A DNA stretch of 64,000 nt. Origin: Sesamum alatum. Lineage: Eukaryota > Streptophyta > Magnoliopsida > Lamiales > Pedaliaceae. Below the pieces are notes generated by a model, which was given only the letters and a program-made list of their open reading frames with translations, was not told the DNA's origin and did no database searches. The stretch is from the NCBI GenBank assembly GCA_034509735.1, contig JACGWO010000013.1:17566136-17630135 (forward strand). The letters are read 5' to 3'. The position numbers were made by a program, and so were the translations under genes. Positions 23,507-34,749 of the stretch are shown here, piece by piece (the first letter of the stretch is position 1; the number at the start of each line of letters is the position of its first letter).

Positions 23507-24837
23507 GAGGTACAATATAAGTTTTTCAAACTAAAAATACTTTATACATTATATATTCTTACTTCAAATTTTTTGATGATGTAGGTATGTTTGAATACTA
23601 AATGATCTAATATTTCATAAGGTTTAGCTCAAGTATCCAAATTTTGCACAGGTTTTAATATAAATTGTTCTTTTTTTACTATATATTTTTTTTGTCATTC
23701 ATCTATGAGTAAAAGTACTAAATTGTTATTTTCGAAATGTAGATTATGGAGACTTTTATAATTAGGATGATCAAGTACCAAGACCAAAAGAAGTGATGCG
23801 CACATATGTTATCTTTTTTTTTTTTTTTTGAAATTTTGAACAATGTCTATACGTGGTTTTGATTGTTTTATAGTACGCGTTATTAACTAATCTTACATTC
23901 TAATGGTTGTGCAATATTTAAAGTATGATATAGTATTTCAAAAAATGAGTTAGAATTAAAGAATTTACGAATATGCAATGCACTAAATTATAATTGTACA
24001 ATTTTTCTTTACAATTGTTCAATTTTTTGTTTACAAACAAAAGAATTTTTATGCTTATTTATATTTCAACTTTAAAATATTATGCTCGCGGGACCACGTG
24101 CGATGACTACTATTATTATAAAAGAAAAGGTTGTTTTTTTCTAATAATGGTGGTTATCTCATGCTTTTACCACTTCTATTAAATTTTGAATGCCAAAACA
24201 AAACTGAATTTTAAATTAAAAAGTTGTATTTATCTTTAAAAATCCTAATAAATATACTTATTCAACTTAAAATTTAGTTTTGTTTTGAAGGGCAATTTTT
24301 TTTTTTAAAAGAAGTGATTGATATATGATATAACCACCATTTATTAGAGAAAAACAATATTTTCTTCTATAATAGTATAAATAGATTATGCTCATCCATT
24401 AAGTGTTTTTGTAAATTAATTTTATAAAATATTTTAGATCAAACAATTATCAAACATATGATTAATGATCTACTAAAATTCGATGTAAAATAGATCATAT
24501 ACGTACTAAAATTGACCAAAGTATGTAATTTAAACACACTGATTAATATATCTCAATATTTTTATCATTTTTTTTATTTGCTCACGCATCGCGTGTGCGC
24601 GGATTGCTAGTATACACAAAGTGGTCGTTTTTATACACTACCCAAATTATTATAATACCAAAAATGGGCTTCAACTTCCCAACTCATGTTATTGACTTAA
24701 CTATTCAATTAAATTTCTTTAGAAAATTAATTTCATGCAATTACATGTACTCAAAAATTAAATTTATTTTATTATGTATTGAAATAGAAATAACATATCA
24801 GTATTTGTTTTTATGTAATATAATCATCGTTATCAAT

Positions 24838-25130
24838 TAGGGGTGGCAGGCGAGTCAAGCCGGCTCGCGAAGGCTTGATTTTGAGCTCGAGTCGAGATCG
24901 AAAAATTCGAGCTCGAGTCGAGCTCAATATACACTGTTCGTTTATACATTTATTTATAGATTTAACTTTTATAGTTTATATAAAAATAAACTTAATCAAT
25001 AATTTAGTAAATTCTAATATTTTTTTAAAATAATTATTTAATATGATACATATAAATTTATGTTAAAACTTAGTGATTCCCATGAATTAATCTAAAGATG
25101 ATGATGACAACGACGATGATGATGACGATG

Positions 25131-25188
<58 letters not shown>

Positions 25189-25614
25189 TGATGATGATGA
25201 TGAAATCAACAAGCTTAATCAATAATTTAGTAAGTTTTAATATTTTTTTAATATGACACATATAAATTCTATGTTATATTTTAATATTTATTTGTAATCT
25301 CTTTTAATTTTTTAAATTAACAAGTCCTAACAATTAATTTATATATATACATATTCTATACTATTATAATTTATAATAATATAATTTTATTAAAAAATTA
25401 TACCAATAATTAAAAAATATATAAAAAATTATACAAATAATTACAAGCTCGAGCTCGAGTCTCATTAGGTGAGATTCGAGCTCGAGCTCGAGCTCGTTAA
25501 GTGAGATTCGAGCTCGAGCTCGAGCTCGAACTGTAAGAGCTCGTCGAGCTCGAGCTCATACCCTTCAAAATCGAGCTCGAGCTCGAGCTCGAGCTCGACT
25601 CGTTGCCACCCCTA
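24838..25614. mobile_element. hAT-type MITE with GAGCTC arrays
   Basis: Ends are perfect inverted repeats TAGGGGTGGCA and TGCCACCCCTA, the usual plant hAT terminus. Flanks GTTATCAA and GTTTTATA look like a decayed 8-bp duplication. Just inside both ends lie long runs of GAGCTC (GAGCTCGAGCTCGAG) in both orientations, about 160 bases at the right. The centre is AT-rich with a trinucleotide microsatellite. No transposase frame is present. Confidence 0.82.
25098..25203. repeat. (GAT)n-(AAT)n-(GAT)n compound microsatellite
   Basis: ATG/GAT repeats, then about 19 uninterrupted AAT units, then GAT repeats, inside the hAT MITE. Confidence 0.95.
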
Positions 25615-25900
25615 GTTTTATATCAATATGCCATATATTGTACAAAGTTTTAATATTGTATTTAATTTGAGTAAAATATGTATTGATAATTAATTCCATA
25701 GAAAAAGTTATCAAGTGGTTTTTGTATATGAGGTTGTAAAGCAATGATAAATTTTAACATATAGGAACAAATTATGAGCTTCAATAAAATAAAAGCATTA
25801 CTGAAAATTATGCACTCAGGTACTGCGTGCCATAAAAGTATTACTAAAAGTTATGCGTGCGCAGGTACTGCGTGTCACAATTTTTAATAAAAAAAAATAA

Positions 25901-26584
25901 AAACAAAAAGAGCATTCTACACTCACATTTTGACGGTTTTGATACCACTACTCCAACTTTAACTATACCAGTTATACCCTTAAACAAGTTATAAATAAAA
26001 TTAAATAATTTTAGAAGTTAATTTTAACTACCTTATTTTTCCAAATATCCACCTCATTTTACTTTATTACTGCCCCCCCCCCCCCCCCCTTCTAGCATCT
26101 CTCTACTCTACAACACCAAATAAATACCTTGACACAAGCTTCCTAGTTTATTTATTTAAATGCATATATAAAAAATATAACAGAAACAAGTCTATTTTAA
26201 ATCTAATAACATAAATAGTACAAGTCGTGGATGCCCACGACTTGCACTATTTATTTAATTTTTTTTAATTTTGACGACTAAATCGACTACATGAAGTCGT
26301 AGATGGTATCGACGACTTCAATCAACGACCCCCCCTTTTTTTTTTTTTTCAATTTTAACAATTTATTTAATATTTGTCATTATTAATTAATTAATAATTA
26401 TAAATTTATATAATTTACTAATTATTATCGATACAATCAACTATTAGAAATATTATTTATTGTCTACGATTCCACACTGACACATTAGTTTGTCTTGAAT
26501 TAGCCTTATTTTGTTGGGATTGTTATCTTTCACGAATCATGTGGCCAGTCTATCTCATTTTCAATACATGTTGTTTGGCTTTGG
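25901..26584. other. AT-rich repeat-like DNA with short palindromes
   Basis: Contains a C homopolymer of about 18 near 26073-26090. It also holds a perfect hairpin with 10-base arms CAAGTCGTGG/CCACGACTTG (26221-26244), and a second, related one GAAGTCGT/ACGACTTC near 26293-26320. No gene seen. Confidence 0.6.
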
Positions 26585-27075
26585 CTACGACGAGTAGAGA
26601 CACAAAGAGTAGTGTCGTTGAACCAACTCAAATTTCGAAACATCCCAATAATCTTCCGTCATTAAAAGTTGGAAAGACTTAGACGTTCTATTAACCATTA
26701 AATCATAATTATAAAGTTGGCATTGACTCCATTTACCACACGAACATTCTCGTGTGACAATTTCGACAACATGTATTAAGTCCATGTCCATGCAGGTGCT
26801 TTGTAACGACTGAGGGGGTTTGTTCAAATTGATGGTATCTTGTCACTGCACGCTTAAGACATTTTTCGAACCAATATTTGAACAACTTGTATCCATAGTC
26901 CGCCCAAAGTTAGTTGTCGTTTAATATTGCACTACTCTTCGCCATCCTCTCACGAAAATAATAGATAGAACGGGCAAACGTCATTTTCACTATTTCAGTC
27001 AAAGGCAGGCGGCGTACCCCTTTCAAAACTCTATTGATGCTTTCTAATATGGTTGTCAGAATACGGCACCGCTAT
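26585..27075 (-). pseudogene. MULE/MuDR transposase C-terminal relic
   Basis: Read on the minus strand, the segment near 27060-26910 gives ESINRVLKGVRRLPLTEIV and a following FARSIYYFRERM, typical of plant MuDR-type transposases after the catalytic core. Near 26750-26720, in another frame, ECSCGKW is the CxC of a SWIM zinc finger. The frame is broken by a stop after LND (about 26895) and at least one frameshift. The N-terminal catalytic part is absent. Neighbouring foldback elements of Mutator type could have used a related transposase, but not this one. Confidence 0.78.
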
Positions 27076-28200
27076 ATGCTATCATGAGAGGCTGTCTATT
27101 TTTTCTTTTCAATTTTGGGTGGAGTGAAGTTGAGCACGAAAGGTAGATACATGAATATGAAAGTTCTTATTATAATGACATTTATGTTTTCATTTGTATA
27201 CTTTTCTAATACAAGTAACATTAATAATTTTAGTTTTAGTCCAAGATACACATCGATCGTAACTTATTCCATTTTAATGGTATTAATTTTTATTTTATCC
27301 TACGAGCTATTTGAGTTAATATAAATTCTCATAATTTTGAAATCTATCATGCAATGTTGATAGGTAACCATGAATTATATGCTTTAATATGTTACAGTAT
27401 ATATTAGTAAAATTATGTGGGTACTGTGTATTACAGGATATATATATATATATATATATTGCGAGAATACAATTTTCTTGTAATTTAAGGGTTGCATTTT
27501 TTGTCCTGCACGAATTGATTTTTTCAATTTAGTTTTGTAAATTTATATTTTGGGAATTTTAGTCCTTTTTCTTTTCTTTTTTTTTTTTATCAAATTGACC
27601 GAAAAATTGCATGTCACTTGCACATAACCCAATTAAATTAGGGAATTTATGCAGAAAATGACTAAAATTACCAAAAAAATTTAAGTTACATGACTAAATT
27701 ATAAATTTTAATTTCTTACATGGACAAAAATGTCATTCTCCAGGACTAATATTGTATTATTCCATATACCTATTTATATCATTTATTACCTTTTGACAAA
27801 AATATAATTTTAGTCCTATAGTTATAGGGGGTGACAGTTTTAATCATCTCCAATTTTTGAATTTATGATTGAGGATTATAATTAAAAGAAATTAGCACAT
27901 TTAGCCCAATTATATGGGGTGTCAGCTTTAATCATCTCCAATTTTCGAATTTATGATTGAGGATTGTAATTAAAAGAAATTAGCACATTTACCCAAATAT
28001 CGTTGAAAAATGCTAAGCTTGTTGGAAATTAGCCCATGTTTGGCACGTGGCCCATTTTTGCAATTTAGGTAATGTTTCGACTAATTTTACTGATGTGGTA
28101 TTTTTATTTTAGTGATATTTGGACTAAATGTATCATCCATTACAGTTATATGACCAAAATTATATTTTTTTTTCTTACATTCCTCATGCCACATCAACAA
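27076..28200. other. Repeat-like AT-rich region
   Basis: No gene seen. Holds a (TA)n run at about 27438-27460 and a tandem duplication listed separately. A 69-codon frame at 27115 has no recognisable product. Confidence 0.5.
27828..28000. repeat. Tandem duplication, period 88
   Basis: Two adjacent copies of an 88-base unit (TAATCATCTCCAATTTT then TTTATGATTGAGGATT and ATTAAAAGAAATTAGCACAT), starting near 27828 and 27916, with few differences. Confidence 0.88.
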
Positions 28201-28208
28201 AAGTAGGC

Positions 28209-28471
28209 GATTTTTTTTTTTTTCTTTAAGGTGAAAGCGATGAAATATTATTAAATATTGAAACAAATCATTACGATCAGTCCTGTCAAATATCAATATC
28301 TAAACAAGGACAATTACAACAACTATACCCTGATCAACAATCTAAACAATATCTATTGATTACAGTAGAAAGATCTCACCTACTATACAATAAAATAACA
28401 TTCCACGCATTTGATGGGGTTCGAACCCATGACCTCTAAGGTTATAGGGCCTCAGCTTCGTCAATTGAGCT
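28209..28471 (-). mobile_element. tRNA-derived SINE
   Basis: On the minus strand it begins AGCTCAATTGACGAAGC, like a pol III A box region. About 40 bases on it has the B box GGTTCGAACCC, and it ends in an A-rich tail (AAAGAAAAAAAAAAAA). Identical 8-base flanks (GCCTACTT on the minus strand; 28472-28479 and 28201-28208) are a target-site duplication. Length about 263 bases. There is no coding capacity; such elements are mobilised by LINE machinery. Confidence 0.85.
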
Positions 28472-28479
28472 AAGTAGGC

Positions 28480-29018
28480 AAAGAAAATTAAAAATCCCAA
28501 ATTAATTAGATAACAGGCAAGATATGCGCTAATTTGCCAATTTAGCTTTTTTGAATGAGATTTGGACTAAATATGTTATTTATTTTTATCAATTGTAGTC
28601 TTTGAATTACAATTTTTAAAATTGACAGGACAGGAAGTGTCACCATTCTATAATTAGTGGTCCAAAATTACACTTTTCCCTTACTTTTATTAAAAAGTTA
28701 TACTTTGAGAACATTTCAAGAAACAATTACTTTCACATTCTGACACCGCACAATTTTTAACTTTTATGTTATATTTTTCATAGCCTACACCTTGGTAAAA
28801 AGATAAGGCTTCATTTTCATAATATAGACTCTTTGTCTTATACTATTACAATAATTTTTATGAAATGAAATATAAATATATATCAAATTTATTTGCAATT
28901 GAACTGGTCCAATTAATTTTGTGATGTTGCAATTCATTAATCCGAACCCTTCAATGTTTTTCACACTTTCTCCAGAAAATTCTTCCCAAAATACTTATGA
29001 AAAACATTCACGTAATGC
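28480..29018. other. AT-rich intergenic DNA
   Basis: No gene or clear element seen between the SINE and the CACTA MITE. Confidence 0.5.
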
Positions 29019-29099
29019 CACTACAAGAAAATGTGGTATTAGTGACAAAATATTAAATGATAATTTTAAAGTTGCCACTAAACATATATATTAAGTGAA

Positions 29100-29131
<32 letters not shown>

Positions 29132-29499
29132 TCTTGTCACCATATAGTTATTAGTGTCAAAAATTGTGTATAAAGTTGTCACTAAATTCAATTAGTGTCA
29201 CATCTATAGTGACAACTTAGTGACAGTACAATATAGCGACAACAATTATTTGTTGACATTAGGTTATCACTATACATGAGTCACTAATTGTATTTAGTGA
29301 CAACTTAATTTGTGTACATTTTTTGTCACTAATTCTTGCTAATAACAATTTTTATAAAATAATAATAATTATTAAAACCATAAAAGTCATTATTGTGATA
29401 AAATAAATATTCTTGTCGCTAAATATATATAATTAGTGACAATATTAAAATTATTAATTTATTTTTTTTTTGTCACCAATCTTCTATTTTCTTGTAGTG
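29019..29499. mobile_element. CACTA-type MITE
   Basis: Perfect 13-base terminal inverted repeats CACTACAAGAAAA and TTTTCTTGTAGTG, flanked by the 3-bp duplication TGC (29016-29018 and 29500-29502). The interior has many subterminal copies of TTAGTGACAA and its inverse, which in CACTA elements bind the transposase. 481 bases, no coding sequence. Confidence 0.93.
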
Positions 29500-29516
29500 T
29501 GCTTGAATTAATGAAT

Positions 29517-29740
29517 TTGAAGGCAGGAATTTCAAATTCCTAATAACAAATTTTCTGAATTCCTTTGCATAATTCCATACTAGAAGGATTTCTGATCCGT
29601 CAACTCTTATATTTGTGAATGGAATGGATTTTGAAGGCAGGAATTTCAAATCCCTAATAACAAATTTTTGAATTTTCTTTGCGTAATTCCATACTAGAAG
29701 GATTTCTGATCCCTCAACTCTTATATTTGTGAAATAGTGA
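29517..29740. repeat. Tandem duplication, period 114
   Basis: A 114-base unit starting TTGAAGGCAGGAATTTCAAAT is repeated at 29631 with a few substitutions. The minus-strand open frame across it is just this repeat read twice. Confidence 0.9.
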
Positions 29741-30089
29741 TGAATTCTAAATTTTTTGAAATAATGTGATTTAATCTTTCTTTTCAAATCCAAACATTTC
29801 ATCAACATATAACCTTAAAGAAAATAAAATTACAATGGATCCCAACATTGCCATTCTTTTAGTAATTACACATCATTGGCAATTAATTGTAAATTGGTAA
29901 ATTCAAATTTCTAAAAAATATTTTATTAAATAAATTTTGTCTCTAAACCTTATTATAAAGAAACCAAAAAAAAAGTACTTGCACCATCTTTCATTTCACA
30001 AAATTGTCAAATTGGATTTTTTGTTTCATGCATAATCTATTCCATTTAATATATAAATGCCCTGAGTATCACATCAGAAAATGAAAAAA

Positions 30090-30450
30090 ACTTAGCTACA
30101 AAGAAACTAAATGACGAATTTTAACATTATCACTAATTATATATATATATATTTAGTGAAAAAAATTATTTTATCATCATAATGAATTTCACAATTTTAA
30201 TAGTGATGATTATTTTGTAAAAGTTGTCATTCATATATCAGAATTAATGACAATTTATTTTGCATAAAGTCGACAGTAAAGACAATTAGGGACACATATA
30301 CAGTGACAACCTAATAAAAACAATTATTTATTGTTATTATATCGTGTTGTCACTAAATAATTACTATAAATATATCACTAATTACACATAGATACAATTT
30401 TATTCGCAATTCTTATTATATCTATATATTTTAGCGATACCTTTAAAATT
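30090..30450. mobile_element. Decayed relative of the CACTA MITE
   Basis: CTACAAAGAAACTAAATG near 30095 and repeated GTTGTCACTAAAT / ATTAGGGACACAT blocks mirror the interior of the 29019-29499 element. The outer ends are no longer clear. Confidence 0.45.
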
Positions 30451-30906
30451 TTCACTTATATTCCTAAAATAAGCTTGAACCATGCAAATGTTATCAGCTT
30501 TCTGGTCTTGAGAACGCCATCAGATCTTGTCCCAAACTAAAGAAAATTCTTACAAGACAATGATTCTTTTGTTTTTGTTTTTTTTTTCCAAGAGCACTAT
30601 GGAATCTTTTTAGAACCGAATCCCTCTCGATCGGCCAATCCTTTTTTAAGGATGTCTATAGTCGCATCCACCCTTAAAATATAAAAGGTAATAAGCCCTC
30701 CCCCATAACATCAATCATAATTTTTAGAATGAAAATACCTTTGTCATTTAGCTCCATTTGTTGGGAGATATCGAGGGATATACGAGAATTGTGTATTTTG
30801 AAATCGAGTAAAGAGTTATACTTTTTATTTTTAAAATTATTATTGTTCTGCTTTGGTGCTAAAGGAAACGGTAATTTGTCTCATAAGATATAACGACTTA
30901 TAATCT

Positions 30907-32475
30907 TGATGAGTGTCGAATCCACCAAAAATAATTCCTACACAAAAACTTGTAGAAGTAGTGAGTAGGGTCGATCTACAGAAACTGGTTCTAAATTAAT
31001 TCCTTCTAGTGAAAGCAAAATAAACGAGGGGGTGTTTTTGATTGAAAAATACTAATTAACTATGAGACAAATTCAAAAACACGAATAAAGTATGATAAGA
31101 GATTTCCAGTTGAAGACAGGTTCATGCTCGATTCCGCAGTTGATCATAGATGCAAAAATGACAATCGTACAAAATAGATAAACTAGTCATGGCCATTGGT
31201 ACGACCAAACGACCTCACCTTTCCTTACCGTGTCGTTAGCCAAGGAACGTCCGTTGGCTAATTCCCTAATCAATAGACAATCTTGGGAATGTCCTCAAGA
31301 TTTAATCTATCAACAACATTAACAATTATAAAGGCCTAGTTTTAATCAACAAATTCCTACGAGGATTCATTTAGGCTAAATTGTGCATTCCCCACAACAT
31401 AACCGACCACTACAACATGATAAAATATTATGCTGCGTTGCCACTAAGTATTAGACTAACAAACAATTACGTATTTACAAGTCTAATTAGCTAGGCGAAT
31501 ATTCTTGACAATGAACAATTGGCCTTCTCATTCATAAATCAGATTATTCGTAACCAGTTCAAAATAATAATTTTCAAGTACATATCAAATCAATAATTTC
31601 AAATAGGCAAAACTACGTTTTGTCTTATAACTTTAGATTTCGTTAGCACTTTTGGTCCTATAATTTACTCCGTTTACGCATTTAGTTTTTTTTTTTTATT
31701 TTTTTGTTATAAATTTGTCCAACACATCTCAGATTTGGTCCTTTTTGACAAATTTAGTTCTATGTTGACAAATTTGGTTCCAATAATATATAGTTACAGG
31801 GCAAAAAATGAGATCTATGAAAGCACAAAGAACAACAAAAATATCCACATGAACGAAAGTATGAAGTATAAATTAGATCTCACAACATGCGTGAATCAAG
31901 CAATCACCATAACTTCAACCGAAAATTGAAGGAACTAGCCTAACATGCTTTTGAAAGAACACATGAAAGAAAGAGAGAATTTCATAAACTAAAACGCAGA
32001 GAATAATCGATGTCCCTTGTCTTCAATTACATCATCTATCTATACTAATTAATTTCCTAATAAACCTAGATACCGAAAAGGTAGATTCCTAATATAACTC
32101 TAAGTCCTTATTTAAATAAAACTCTTAACCCTGTTGAAACTATTCAAGAAAGGAAGAGTCTAACTTTCCAAAGTCATTATAATCCTTGTATGAATCGACT
32201 TTTCTCCAGAAAATTCGTCCATCTTCTTCACATTTTGTTGACTTTTCCGTTGCACTAGACGTGGGCACGTCTAGTGAAAAATGCAAGTTTGTCATAGTAT
32301 TTTCTTCTGCAGAATTTTGTATGTTTTTTTCACTTGTTTGGCTTCATTTCTTCAATCCTTACTCCAAAAACACCTTTTTAGTTGCAAACACCAAATTTCA
32401 CATGATTTAGTTGTTATTCAATATCAAAAGATGGTTAAAATACTACTAAAATCATGGTCATTTGGACACTCATCA
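30907..32475 (-). repeat. 3' LTR (left copy)
   Basis: 1569 bases, TGATGAGTGTC to GACACTCATCA. It matches the right LTR throughout except for an extra block of about 265 bases at 31552-31816. Contains a perfect 24-bp palindrome at 32253-32276. Confidence 0.92.
31552..31816. other. Extra block in left LTR
   Basis: Absent from the right LTR, which goes directly from TTCGT to GATGAAAGCAC. The inner part (about 31607-31805) has weakly paired ends with TTTTGTC-TATAACT-like sequence on one side and its inverse on the other, like a decayed foldback MITE. It could also be ancestral sequence lost from the right LTR. Confidence 0.55.
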
Positions 32476-32491
32476 AATTTTCCCACACTTT
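32476..32491 (-). other. Polypurine tract
   Basis: On the minus strand AAAGTGTGGGAAAATT lies directly against the 3' LTR. This is the expected primer site for plus-strand synthesis. Confidence 0.65.
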
Positions 32492-32989
32492 ACCCTTTGC
32501 TCGTCCTCCAGCAGAATCAAGATTAAGCATTCATGGATTCCTTTTCGACTTCATGATATCAAAAGGAAAGGTGTCTAAGCAAAAATCTAGTTGAATGTTC
32601 AAAGAATAATGTAATTCATGATATAGACAACTTAACAAGCTTCAAACAAGTTGTCACACAATGATTGTCATCAAAAGTTAACGCGGAGATTTTGTGGACT
32701 ATTCTCTCAATGCCTTACCAACTCTCAAATGTGTATGGCTATGTATTTCGCTCGATACTTGCTATGAAAATGATTTACCATAGGCTTGCTTGTACACCAC
32801 ATCCCCACCACTTATGAATATGTACGCACTTGAATCAAAAGGTCTTTGATTTTTTGTTGTAATGGGGCTTTGGTTTCGGGGTAGGAAAATTTTGGATAGT
32901 GAGGTAAATTTCAAGAAGACTCGAAATAGAGCATCAAGAAAATGATGTAACAATCAAGACTTTTCTTCTCAATTCATCCGATGTCCCAA

Positions 32990-33172
32990 TTATGCCTTGC
33001 TTTAGAGGGAGATTTTTTTTCTTTTTTTTATTTTTGCAGGAACGTTTCCTCTTCTTTTGTTATCTCTTTTTTTTTCTTTTTGTTGCTTCCTCTTTTTTTT
33101 TTGTGCTTTCTTTTCCTTTTTTTTCTCAGAATTTTTTTTTTCTTTTCCTTTTTTTTTTCAGCAACAAGATGG
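32990..33172. repeat. Polypyrimidine-rich stretch
   Basis: About 180 bases almost entirely T and C on the plus strand (purine on the element's sense strand), within the non-coding part of the LTR element. The open frames here are low-complexity artefacts. Confidence 0.85.
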
Positions 33173-34199
33173 CATATTGATTCCCATACTTATTTAGCTC
33201 GAAATCTGACCACAGTAGATGCAATATCCCCACACTTATTGTAAAACCCATCACTTAGACCACATCCTTTTTCTTGATGCTTTACTAGTCCTTGGAAGGG
33301 CCAAATAGACGAGATAAAAGAATCACGAATTTTGGTTTATAGATTAAGGTTCATGACAAGAAAACAAGGCTTAAAAGCTCAAATGGGTTTACTACGGAAA
33401 AAAGGCATATGGGTAGTCTTTTTAGGCCAAAAGTGGTCTTTTTCCTGTTGCCTTTATCATTTTCAAGTACATACAAATTGATGTGATCTCGAGTAGGTTC
33501 AAAGTAAGTTCTACGAAGACAAAATCATAGAAGCACATCTCTCAAGAGCAAGAAAAATAGTTTTGCACAAGTGTATGGGCTCAAAATCCTCTCAAGGTAG
33601 GTAATATCCACTAAATTCACATGTATGGCTTTTGAATCACATCATCATTGCAAAAACAAGTTTTCAACCATAAGTTGTCCAAAATATGAAGCACAAAATC
33701 TCATCACATATGACCAAATCAATGCTTGAACACACTATATCAACAATCATGAAGGGAAAAGTAATTTCCTTCAAAGAATTTTCAAAAAATTTCAAGCAAT
33801 TCATCCACAACACCTCAATCAATAATATCCCAGTAGCAAGGTTAATCACATCCCCACACTTAAAACACACATTGTCCTCAATGTGAGAAGTAGAGAAAAT
33901 TAGAACCAACATCGAGGACAAAATATAAGGAAGAAAGGGAAAAGAAACTTCCCTGAGTGAGACGGCGAAAAATGGCGATTGACGATGGTTACGGCGCAAG
34001 AGGTCGGTGCCGATAGTGTGACGATCGGTGGTGGGCGGTGGTGGTGGCTCACCGGTGGTGATAGACTGCTGCAGAAAGAGATACAAAGAGGGGGTGAGAA
34101 GAGAGGTTAGATATTTGAATTTTGGTTCTTTTTTTTTTAAAGAAAGAGAAAACACAAAAAAACAAAAAAAAAGGAAGAACGTTGGAGTGTGTGTTGGTC

Positions 34200-34405
34200 T
34201 GTGATTTCAGACTGATTCGGAAGACGCACTAGGCATGACCACGCTTAGTAAATCGTCCTACAGACAGATTTGGACGAAACATTAGGCATGAGCACGCTTA
34301 GTGAATCGTCCTGCAGACAGACTTGAACGAATCGTTAGGCGTAGGCACGCTTAGTGACCGTCCTATAGACTGACTTGGATGAAACTTTAGGCATGGGCAT
34401 GCTTA
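34200..34405. repeat. Tandem array of about 60-base units with AGGCATGxxCACGCTTAGTG
   Basis: Three to four imperfect units. Each has CAGACTGATTTGGACGAA-like sequence followed by TTAGGCATGAGCACGCTTAG-like sequence. The unit core resembles the palindrome in the LTRs, and another copy (GCATGCCCACGCTTAGTG) lies near 35608. Confidence 0.85.
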
Positions 34406-34749
34406 AACACTTAGTTTGTTTCTACCAAAAATCATGTTGCATGAATTCAATAGTAATAATGTAAGTCTGCAACACTCAAGCAAATCGACGGGTAATAAGA
34501 GGAAAAGGAATGGTAAAGAGAATAATGTTGTGGGTTGCCTCCCACGTAGCGCCTTTCTTTAACATCTTTGACGAGACGTTGTTGTGTCTCAAACTGAATA
34601 AATCGGGCACTCTAAATCCACTTCTTCTATGTAGTGAATTCAGTGGTGGTGTGGATTTGGGGAACTGTGATGTCCATGAAAAGATTCTTCCTCGAACTTT
34701 TTTGTCATGAAAGGCTTTGTTTTTTTTAATTTCTCGAACTTGAGGTGAA

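Larger units (their letters stand above)
21118..24610 (+). mobile_element. Helitron with decayed helicase
   Basis: Starts TCTATACTAATATAAAG right after an A (21117) and ends GGATTGCTAG right before a T (24611), as expected for A|T insertion. A short hairpin (CACGC-ATC-GCGTG, 24581-24593 approximately) sits about 11 bases before the terminal CTAG, as in known Helitrons. The interior carries a broken PIF1-type helicase (22087-23506) but no recognisable Rep nuclease, so the element is not autonomous. It contains the foldback element 21285-21712. It seems to have inserted into the left end of an older sister copy that continues at 24611. Confidence 0.85.
24611..25900 (+). mobile_element. Older Helitron 5' portion, interrupted by a hAT MITE
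   Basis: From 24615 (CACAAAGTGGTCGTTTTTAT) this follows the left 900 bases of the Helitron at 21118 without the 21285-21712 foldback. The homology resumes after the hAT element at 25615 and continues to the two GGTACTGCGTGCCA-like blocks near 25820-25880. No helicase sequence follows, so this copy is truncated. Confidence 0.75.

Noticed and set aside
24838..25614. CRISPR-like array from the repeated GAGCTC words
   Set aside because: Repeats are 6-base self-complementary words without spacers, in a plant transposon; not a CRISPR.
28400..28482. Possible functional tRNA gene on the minus strand
   Set aside because: A and B boxes and a good T arm are present, but acceptor ends do not pair, the anticodon loop is not canonical, and the A tail plus duplication show it is the head of a SINE.
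32981..33244. Phe-rich membrane-like frames
   Set aside because: Translation of a T/C-rich tract inside a retroelement.
33664..34155. 163-codon minus-strand frame
   Set aside because: Lies in the non-coding 3' part of the gag-only element; no RT, RNase H or integrase motif, and hydrophobic composition comes from AT-rich sequence.
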